From NCBI GenBank assembly GCA_036987155.1, contig BTXY01000003.1, positions 1-64,000 on the forward strand: DNA of 64,000 nt. The letters are read 5' to 3'. The translations under genes were made by a program, and so were the position numbers. This stretch comes from Microsyncoccus archaeolyticus. Lineage in GTDB: Bacteria > Patescibacteriota > Minisyncoccia > Minisyncoccales > Minisyncoccaceae. Positions within the stretch are counted from its first letter, which is position 1. The number at the start of each line of letters is the position of its first letter. The notes under the pieces are model-generated. The model made no database searches. It had not been told where the DNA came from and saw only the letters and a list, made by a program, of their open reading frames with translations. Below are positions 57,942-64,000 of the stretch, piece after piece.

Positions 57942-59272
57942 ATTTAGAAAACATACTCGACCCACAAAGTATTGCTATTATTGGTGCAAGCGGAGAACCC
58001 AAGACAGTTGGCATGGGCTTGGTTAATAACCTGATCGACAGTCAGAAAAAAGTTTATTACATCAACCCTTTTAAAGAAGAAGTTTTAGGTACTAAAACCT
58101 TTAAAAATATAAATGATGTTAAAGAAAAAATTGATTTAGCGATTATTGCTGTTCCGGCAAAAGTAGTATTAGAAGTATTAAATGATTGCATTAATAAAAA
58201 AGTAAAAGGCATAATTGTAATATCTAGTGGTTTTGGAGAAACAGGAGAAAAAGGAAAAGAATTAGAAATTCAATTAAAAGAATTAGCTGATAAAGCTAAG
58301 ATTCCTTTAATCGGTCCTAATTGTTTGGGAATCATGAATCTTAATAAAGACCTTAATGCTTCTTTTGCACCCCTTACTCCTAAAAAAGGCAACATTGCTC
58401 TTGTTTCTCAGTCCGGAGCCCTTATAGACGCTTTAATTGATGTTAGCACTAAAACAAATCTAGGGTTTTCTAAGATTATTTCTTATGGTAACGAATCTCA
58501 AGTTGATCTACTTGAATTTCTTGAATACTTGAAAAAAGACAAAGAAACTAAAGTCATTCTTTTATACTTAGAAGGAGTAAAGGATGGTAAAAGATTTTTT
58601 GAGATTGCTAAAGATGTTTCTAAGGAAAAGCCAATTATTGTTTTGAAATCAGGAAAGAGCAAGCTAGGAGAAAAAGCAATATCAACCCATACTGGTTCTT
58701 TAGCTGGAGGATATGATGTTTACAGGGCAGTTTTTAAACAAACAGGATTAATTGAGGTTGATTCGATTGAAGAATTATTAGATGTTGGTAAAGCTTTATC
58801 ATTTTTAAATAGGCCCAAAAAAGGAATTGGAATTATTACAAATGGTGGAGGACTAGGAGTGTTAGCTGTTGATTATTGTGAAAAATATGGAATAGAAATT
58901 AAAGAATTAAGCAAAGAAACAACTGAAAAATTAGACAAAGAACTAGAAAAAGTTTTAATTAAAAGAAATCCTTTAGATGTTTTAGGAGATGCTGATTCAG
59001 AAAGATATGAAATAGGAATAAAAAGTCTTTTAGAGCAAAAAGATATTAATACATTAGTTGTTATTCAGGCAATGCAAGTAATGACAGATCCAGATAAAAA
59101 TGCTAAAATTGTTGTAGAATTAAAAAAACAATTCCCCTTAAAAACAATTATTTGTTGTTTTGTAGGAGAAGGACTAGTTAAAAATGCAGTTGATTATTTA
59201 GAAGAAAATAATATTCCTAATTATTCTGATCCTAAAAGGGCAATCAAAGTAATCAAGGATTTGTGTTTATGA
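57938..59272 (+). CDS. ADP-forming acetyl/acyl-CoA synthetase, alpha subunit
   Basis: The 444-aa protein has an N-terminal CoA-binding Rossmann domain (IAIIGASGEPKTVGMGLVNN, about 12-31), a middle domain with GPNCLGIMN and the phosphohistidine region STHTGSLAG, where His251 is the expected phospho-carrier, and a C-terminal ligase domain. It converts acyl-CoA, phosphate and ADP to acid, CoA and ATP together with the beta subunit. It overlaps the beta gene at its start and a 27-codon ORF at its end (ATGA). The exact acyl substrate cannot be read off. Confidence 0.92.
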   Translation: MNLENILDPQSIAIIGASGEPKTVGMGLVNNLIDSQKKVYYINPFKEEVLGTKTFKNINDVKEKIDLAIIAVPAKVVLEVLNDCINKKVKGIIVISSGFGETGEKGKELEIQLKELADKAKIPLIGPNCLGIMNLNKDLNASFAPLTPKKGNIALVSQSGALIDALIDVSTKTNLGFSKIISYGNESQVDLLEFLEYLKKDKETKVILLYLEGVKDGKRFFEIAKDVSKEKPIIVLKSGKSKLGEKAISTHTGSLAGGYDVYRAVFKQTGLIEVDSIEELLDVGKALSFLNRPKKGIGIITNGGGLGVLAVDYCEKYGIEIKELSKETTEKLDKELEKVLIKRNPLDVLGDADSERYEIGIKSLLEQKDINTLVVIQAMQVMTDPDKNAKIVVELKKQFPLKTIICCFVGEGLVKNAVDYLEENNIPNYSDPKRAIKVIKDLCL

Positions 59273-59352
59273 ATATTTTAGTATTTCTTTTAGATTTAAT
59301 CTTTATAATCTTTTTTTTAATATTATCATTAATAACGCTTTTCGGCGGTTAA
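59269..59352 (+). CDS. 27-aa hydrophobic small ORF coupled to the acyl-CoA synthetase
   Basis: ATG overlaps the alpha-subunit stop (ATGA). The 27 codons, MNILVFLLDLIFIIFFLILS then LITLFGG, form one hydrophobic helix. Termination-reinitiation would give translation without a separate SD. It ends 13 nt before ppsA. It is likely a small membrane peptide, but selection for coding cannot be shown from one sequence. Confidence 0.4.
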   Translation: MNILVFLLDLIFIIFFLILSLITLFGG

Positions 59353-59365
59353 ATATATATTGCTT

Positions 59366-61723
59366 ATGAAAAATATTTTATGGTTTTCTGAATTAAGAAA
59401 AACAGATGTTAATGAGGTTGGAGGCAAAAGTGCATCTCTTGGAGAAATGTATTCAATGCTAACTCCGAAAGGAATCAATATTCCCAATGGTTTTTCAACT
59501 ACTGCTCATGCATATTTAAGTTTTCTTGAGTACAATGGATTTGATAAAAAATTAAAGGAAATATTTTCTACTTTTAACCCTGATGATTTGAGTAATCTTC
59601 AGGAAACAGGAAGAAAAGCAAGAAATTTGCTTTTATCTGGAAAGTTTCCTCCAGAATTAGAAAAGGAGATAGTCGAAGCTTATGCAAAACTTTGCAAAGA
59701 ATATGGTCCTAATTGTGATGTAGCAGTTAGATCTTCTGCTACTGCTGAAGACTCTGTTTCAGCTTCTTTTGCAGGACAACACGAAACATATCTTAATATC
59801 AGAGGAAAGAAAGAAGTTTTAAAAGCAGTAATTAAATCGTTTTCGTCATTGTTTACTGACAGATCTATTTCATATAAGAATGAGAAAGGGTTTGATCAAT
59901 TAGGAGTGTATTTAGCTTCTTGTGTTATGAAGATGGTTAGAAGCGATTCTTCTTCATCTGGAATAATGTTTACATTAGACACTGAAACAGGATTTAAGGA
60001 TGTTGTACATATTAGTTCCATATTTGGTGTGGGAGAACTAATTGTAAAAGGAAGAATCACTCCTGATGATTTTTATGTTTTTAAACCAACCCTTAAAAAA
60101 GGATTTAAATCAGTGATAATTAAAAATATTGGTAGAAAAACTAGAAAATATATTTATGGAACAGAGGGAGGATTAAAAGACGTGCCAACAACTAAAAAAG
60201 AAGAAAGCAGTTTTTCTTTAACAGAAGACGAAGTATTAACACTAGCAAAATGGGGGTGCATTGTTGAAGAGCATTATGGAATTGCACAAGACATTGAATG
60301 GGCAAAGGACGGAAAAACAAAAAAGCTTTTTATTGTTCAGTCCCGTCCTGAAACAGTTCACAATGCTGGAGATAGTAATGTTTATGAAGAATATGAGATT
60401 GATATTAGTAGTGAGCCAATAGTAACGGGAATCGCTATTGGAGAAAAAATTGGTTCTGGAAGAGTTAGAGTAATATCAGATATTAAAAAAATGAAAGAGT
60501 TTGAAGAAGGAGAGGTTTTGGTTACCAAGATGACTGATCCTGATTGGAATAGTATTATGGTTAAAGCATCGGCAATTATTACCGATGAAGGAGGAAAGAC
60601 ATGTCATAGCGCAATTATTTCAAGAGAATTAGGTATCCCTTGTATTGTTGGTAGCAGAGATGCGACTAAAAAATTGAAAACAGGAATGAAAGTAACTGTT
60701 GATTGTACTCAAATGAAAGGAAGAGTGTTCAATGGAGAAATTCCTTTTAATGTCAAGAAATATGATTTAAAAGAAATTCCTTCTCTTCCAATGAAAATAA
60801 TGCTTAATATTGGAACACCAGAATCAGCATTTAAGTCATCGTTTTTACCTGTTTCTGGAGTAGGATTAGCAAGAGAAGAATTTATTATCGCTGAAAAAAT
60901 AAAAGCTCATCCTTTAGCCTTGGTTCATTTTAATAAACTAAAGTCAAAGATGTCTAAAGAAGAGATATCTAAAATTGAAGACTTAACAGTTGGATATAAA
61001 AACAAAACAGATTTCTATATCAATGAACTATCAGAAGGAATAAGTCAAATAGGAGCAGCTTTTTATCCAAAACCAGTAATTGTTAGATTTTCTGATTTCA
61101 AAAGCAATGAATATAATAACCTAATTGGAGGAAAATATTTTGAGGACGAAGAATCTAATCCAATGATTGGTTTTAGGGGTGCATGTAGATATGTTGATCC
61201 TAAATTTCAGCCAGCTTTTGAGTTAGAATGCAAAGCAATTAAAAAAGCTAGAGAAATATTTGGATTAACTAATATTGCTGTTATGGTTCCTTTTTGCAGA
61301 ACAGTAGAAGAAGGAAAAAAGGTAAGAGAGCTAATGAAAGAATTTGGTTTAAAAGATAGTTCTTTAAAGGTTTACGTTATGTGTGAGATTCCTTCGAATG
61401 TAATTTTAGCAAATAAATTTTTAAATGTTTTTGATGGAATGAGTATTGGATCAAACGATTTAACTCAGTTAGTTTTAGGATTAGACAGGGATAATGGTAA
61501 AATAGCATATGTTGGTAATGAAAAGAACGAAGCAGTAATGAAATTAATAAAAGAAGTGATTAAAAAGTGCAAGCAACATAGAAAATATTGTGGTATTTGC
61601 GGACAAGCTCCTTCTGATTATCCTGAATTTGCCAAGTTTTTAATGAAAGAGGGGATTGAAAGTGCATCTCTTAATCCAGATACAGTTATTAAGACAATAT
61701 TAAAGTTGACTAACAAGCTTTAA
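59366..61723 (+). CDS. ppsA: Phosphoenolpyruvate synthase
   Basis: The 785-aa protein has an N-terminal ATP-binding PPDK/PPS domain (VNEVGGKSASLGEMYS; VAVRSSATAEDSVSASFAGQ), the central phosphohistidine domain with His414 in TDEGGKTCHSAIISRELGIP, and a C-terminal PEP-utilising TIM barrel (SIGSNDLTQLVLGLDRDN, GICGQAPSD). It converts pyruvate and ATP to PEP, AMP and phosphate, for gluconeogenesis or as a PEP/pyruvate switch. ATG 59366 is preferred to a TTG at 59360. It abuts a prepilin gene (TAATG). Confidence 0.95.
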   Translation: MKNILWFSELRKTDVNEVGGKSASLGEMYSMLTPKGINIPNGFSTTAHAYLSFLEYNGFDKKLKEIFSTFNPDDLSNLQETGRKARNLLLSGKFPPELEKEIVEAYAKLCKEYGPNCDVAVRSSATAEDSVSASFAGQHETYLNIRGKKEVLKAVIKSFSSLFTDRSISYKNEKGFDQLGVYLASCVMKMVRSDSSSSGIMFTLDTETGFKDVVHISSIFGVGELIVKGRITPDDFYVFKPTLKKGFKSVIIKNIGRKTRKYIYGTEGGLKDVPTTKKEESSFSLTEDEVLTLAKWGCIVEEHYGIAQDIEWAKDGKTKKLFIVQSRPETVHNAGDSNVYEEYEIDISSEPIVTGIAIGEKIGSGRVRVISDIKKMKEFEEGEVLVTKMTDPDWNSIMVKASAIITDEGGKTCHSAIISRELGIPCIVGSRDATKKLKTGMKVTVDCTQMKGRVFNGEIPFNVKKYDLKEIPSLPMKIMLNIGTPESAFKSSFLPVSGVGLAREEFIIAEKIKAHPLALVHFNKLKSKMSKEEISKIEDLTVGYKNKTDFYINELSEGISQIGAAFYPKPVIVRFSDFKSNEYNNLIGGKYFEDEESNPMIGFRGACRYVDPKFQPAFELECKAIKKAREIFGLTNIAVMVPFCRTVEEGKKVRELMKEFGLKDSSLKVYVMCEIPSNVILANKFLNVFDGMSIGSNDLTQLVLGLDRDNGKIAYVGNEKNEAVMKLIKEVIKKCKQHRKYCGICGQAPSDYPEFAKFLMKEGIESASLNPDTVIKTILKLTNKL

Positions 61724-62586
61724 TGAATAAATCATTCACGTTAATAGAGATACTAGTGGTAATAATTGTAGTAGGAATCCTTTCTTCCTTTATTCTCGTT
61801 GGAATGAGTTCAATATCAGAAAGTGCTAATATTGCTAAATCTAAGGCTTTTTCTGATTCACTCAGAAATTCTTTATTAACTAACCTTGTTTCAGAGTGGA
61901 AACTAGACGAAGGAACAGGAACTACTGCCTATGACTCTTGGGGAACCAACAATGGAACTCTAACTAACGGACCTACATGGGTTACTTCTGGTTGTGTGTC
62001 AAACAACTGTCTTTCCTTTGATGGGACGGATGATTATATTAGTATCAATCCTTTTTCTCTTTCTGGAGATAAGCTTACATTTGAATTTTGGTTAAAATGT
62101 TCTCAGCAGTCTTATCACCAAACAATTCTAGGAGATGGTTCACAAAGTAATACGGTGGGATATATTTTTATATACAGGGAATCAACTGGAAGAGCTATAC
62201 TTTTTCAATTTGCTGATGGAACAGCTTGGAGATATGTTAGTTCTGGTAATTTTTTTATAGGATCAGAAAACGTATTAGTCCATTTAACAATAACTTCTGA
62301 TTACACAAATAGGATTATTAAGTTTTATAAAAACGGTGTTCTTTTTTCTCAACCCGTAGTATCTTATCCAATGCTTTTTCCTTCCGTTTCTAGAACAAGA
62401 TATTTGGGATCTTATAATTCAGGAAGCCATAGATTCAATGGTTTAATGGATGATATCCGAATTTATAATGATATTGTTTCTTCTTTGAAAATAAAACAAA
62501 ATTATTATTCTGGCTTGAATAATTTAATTGTTAGAGATAATATAAACAATGAAGAATATACAAATAAATTAATGGCAATAAAATAA
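61723..62586 (+). CDS. Prepilin-like protein with LamG head, orphan copy
   Basis: The 287-aa protein starts KSFTLIEILVVIIVVGILSS with Ser before the cleavage point, then SEWKLDEGTGTTAYDSWGTN with the CVSNNC pair, a LamG-like head (about 105-255) and the shared tail KQNYYSGLNNLI then EEYTNKLMAIK. Its first 315 nt align gap-free with copy 3 at 14659, and 142 nt (61896-62037) are about 95% identical, after which the heads are unrelated. It lies between ppsA and a PfkB kinase, far from the tandem cluster. Confidence 0.82.
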   Translation: MNKSFTLIEILVVIIVVGILSSFILVGMSSISESANIAKSKAFSDSLRNSLLTNLVSEWKLDEGTGTTAYDSWGTNNGTLTNGPTWVTSGCVSNNCLSFDGTDDYISINPFSLSGDKLTFEFWLKCSQQSYHQTILGDGSQSNTVGYIFIYRESTGRAILFQFADGTAWRYVSSGNFFIGSENVLVHLTITSDYTNRIIKFYKNGVLFSQPVVSYPMLFPSVSRTRYLGSYNSGSHRFNGLMDDIRIYNDIVSSLKIKQNYYSGLNNLIVRDNINNEEYTNKLMAIK

Positions 62587-62588
62587 AT

Positions 62589-63578
62589 ATGTTTGATATA
62601 ATTACATTCGGTTCAGCAACTTGGGATATATCTCTTAAAATCTCACCTAAAAGAGTAAAAGATGAGGCTGATTTAATATTAGACAGAGGGATATTCTTTA
62701 ATCTTGGATCAAAAATAGACGTTGATGATATGTATTTTAGCTTTGGTGGAGGTGGAATTAATACAGGAACGTCTTTTAAAAATCAAGGGTTTAAAGTGGC
62801 TTATTGTGGTTCGGTTGGAGACGATATTCCTGGTAGAGAAATAATAGAATATTTGAAAAATAATAAAATTGATTATTCTCTTGTTGTTAAAAAAGAAAAA
62901 CCGACAAATAATTCCGTTATATTCCACATTTACAATGAAGACAGAACTGTTTTAGCTTATAGGGGAGCATCAGAGCTATTAAGTAAAAACGACATTAATT
63001 TTGATAAATTAAAAGCCTCTTGGTTCTATTTAGCACCCTTATCAGGAAAATTAAGTTTTATGACAGAGGAGATTGTTAATTTTGCTAAAAAACAGGGAAT
63101 CAAGGTTTTAATTAATTTTGGAAATTCTCAATTAAAAATGAGCAAGAGTAAATTAAAGAACATATTAAATAAATCAGACATTCTCTTGCTAAACAAAGAA
63201 GAAGCAGCTTTTTTAACTAAAGTTAAATACGAAAAAGAAGAAGAAATAATTAAAGAGATTAATAAATTACACAAAGGAATAAATGTAATAACCAAAGGAG
63301 AAGAAGGTGTAGTTGTTTCAGATGGAAAACATATTTACGAAGCTAAGTTAAAAAGATTTAAGATTGTTGACAAAACAGGTGCAGGGGATTCTTTTGGTTC
63401 GGGATTTCTTTCGGGTTTTATTAAATCAAAAGGAGATATTGAATGCGCAATAAAGTTTGGATTGGTTAATTCTAAAAATTGTTTACTAGTAAAGGGGGCA
63501 ACTAATGGACTATTAAAAGAAGAAGATAATTATTTAATTGCTAGGGAGAATATAAAGATTGAGACAAGGTATATTTAA
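62589..63578 (+). CDS. PfkB-family carbohydrate/nucleoside kinase
   Basis: The 329-aa ribokinase-fold enzyme has the N-terminal substrate region FGGGGINTGTSFKNQGFKVA then YCGSVGDD (about 53-80) and the C-terminal anion-hole motif DKTGAGDSFGSGFLSGF (about 260-276), with the catalytic Asp in GAGD. PfkB members phosphorylate sugars such as ribose, adenosine, fructose-6-phosphate or 2-keto-3-deoxygluconate; the substrate is not decided by the sequence. It follows the prepilin gene by 2 nt and ends 5 nt before a promoter. Confidence 0.88.
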   Translation: MFDIITFGSATWDISLKISPKRVKDEADLILDRGIFFNLGSKIDVDDMYFSFGGGGINTGTSFKNQGFKVAYCGSVGDDIPGREIIEYLKNNKIDYSLVVKKEKPTNNSVIFHIYNEDRTVLAYRGASELLSKNDINFDKLKASWFYLAPLSGKLSFMTEEIVNFAKKQGIKVLINFGNSQLKMSKSKLKNILNKSDILLLNKEEAAFLTKVKYEKEEEIIKEINKLHKGINVITKGEEGVVVSDGKHIYEAKLKRFKIVDKTGAGDSFGSGFLSGFIKSKGDIECAIKFGLVNSKNCLLVKGATNGLLKEEDNYLIARENIKIETRYI

Positions 63579-63582
63579 ACAC

Positions 63583-63611
63583 TTGCCAGAGAAAAAAATA
63601 AATTGTATAAT
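63583..63611 (+). promoter_or_regulatory. Promoter of the last, truncated gene
   Basis: TTGCCA (63583-63588), N17, TATAAT (63606-63611). The leader to ATG 63638 is about 20 nt, in an A/T-rich stretch. Confidence 0.65.
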
Positions 63612-63637
63612 CAATATATAATAATATATAAATTATT

Positions 63638-64000
63638 ATGAGCAGAAGAAAAGCGTTTTATACTATATTGTTTATACTTTTAATTTTTTCTGTTATCTTT
63701 TATTTCTATGCAATGAGTAAAATATCTAAGCCCATAGATTATGATGAATTATCTATTGTTACGAGTAAGCAAGAATATAGTGCTGAAGAAAAAGCAGTAA
63801 TTACTATTGAAAACAATTCTGAAAAGAAAGCATGTTTTTCTTCTTGCTATCCTTTTTACGTCCAAATACAAAATCCAGAAAAAAAGTTTTACAATTATGA
63901 AGAATGTCCGTATGAAGATATTGCTAATATATGCATTGATCCTTATCAAAAGAAATCGTTTGAAATTGATTTAAAGGGTCAAGCAATGATAGTCCCTGCA
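63638..64000 (+). CDS. Membrane-anchored exported protein, C-terminally truncated by the window edge
   Basis: The 121 visible codons start MSRRKAFYTILFILLIFSVI, with one N-terminal TM helix (about 6-27). The outer part begins SIVTSKQEYSAEEKAVITIE then NNSEKKACF, a stretch typical of immunoglobulin-like or intracellular-proteinase-inhibitor-like beta-sandwich domains. It contains several Cys (CFSSCYPF, ECPY, ICIDPY) that could form disulfides. The reading frame stays open to the end of the window. Function is unknown. Confidence 0.7.
   Translation, partial: MSRRKAFYTILFILLIFSVIFYFYAMSKISKPIDYDELSIVTSKQEYSAEEKAVITIENNSEKKACFSSCYPFYVQIQNPEKKFYNYEECPYEDIANICIDPYQKKSFEIDLKGQAMIVPA

Overview
AT-rich window (roughly 30% GC by eye) that reads like a Patescibacteria/CPR bacterium, most likely a Parcubacteria-type lineage. 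The evidence is the gene set: DUF5667 protein beside an ECF sigma factor, a sigma-region-4 protein fused to HARE-HTH, many type IV prepilin-like proteins with LamG heads, ADP-forming acetyl-CoA synthetase with PEP synthase, and no amino-acid or nucleotide biosynthesis operons. Genes are tightly packed with ATGA/TAATG overlaps, and almost all lie on the + strand. TGA is a normal stop here (many genes end in TGA, and prfB carries the classical +1 frameshift), so this is not an SR1/Gracilibacteria-type code.

Layout. 1-6.6 kb: two small unknown genes, clpB with an attached degenerate trypsin-fold protein, two small envelope proteins, a DUF6922-like/AbiEii pair, and a truncated receiver. 6.6-12.8 kb: a winged-helix regulator, an ECF sigma/DUF5667 pair preceded by phased TGTGGACA boxes, an intergenic region that folds into several strong hairpins, and a 1296-aa secreted peptidoglycan-binding/S-layer-like protein. 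12.9-16.4 kb: four tandem prepilin-LamG genes. 16.4-25.2 kb: small membrane protein, HTH-phosphoribosyltransferase regulator, trpS, prepilin with an FGE-sulfatase-type head, M30-like metallopeptidase, two Fic genes (the second lacks the catalytic His), and an AbiEi/AbiEii pair. 25.3-31.6 kb: membrane-anchored protein, a 1456-aa lamin-tail/FN3/propeller surface protein, and a Panacea-type antitoxin/toxin pair. 31.6-38.1 kb: secD, secF, sigma4-HARE-HTH, and a VirD4/TraG-like ATPase with its membrane partner. 38.1-45.4 kb: pgk, DHH phosphoesterase, a new 47-aa minus-strand gene, RNase H, rnpB (minus strand), murJ, lepA, and a DivIC-like gene. 45.4-56.0 kb: tRNA-Thr, prfB, ftsE, ftsX, tRNA-Gln, HIT, mscS, ftsZ, galU, trxB, eno, glutaredoxin and gap. 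56.0-64.0 kb: two more prepilin-lectin genes, the two subunits of ADP-forming acyl-CoA synthetase, a 27-aa membrane peptide, PEP synthase, a PfkB kinase and a truncated gene at the edge.

How it fits together. The lower-glycolysis enzymes (gap, pgk, eno), PEP synthase and ADP-forming acetyl-CoA synthetase suggest a fermentative, host- or community-dependent cell. Division and envelope functions (ftsZ, ftsE/X, DivIC-like, murJ, secDF) are interleaved with translation genes. A large share of coding capacity is surface display. Four or five toxin-like modules occupy the accessory stretches.

A recurrent theme is promoter architecture. Many genes have a near-consensus TTGACA-N17-TATAAT box whose -10 element ends only 6-11 nt before the ATG, with no Shine-Dalgarno, so largely leaderless transcription is likely. 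Several of these promoters overlap clean inverted or direct repeats that look like operators.
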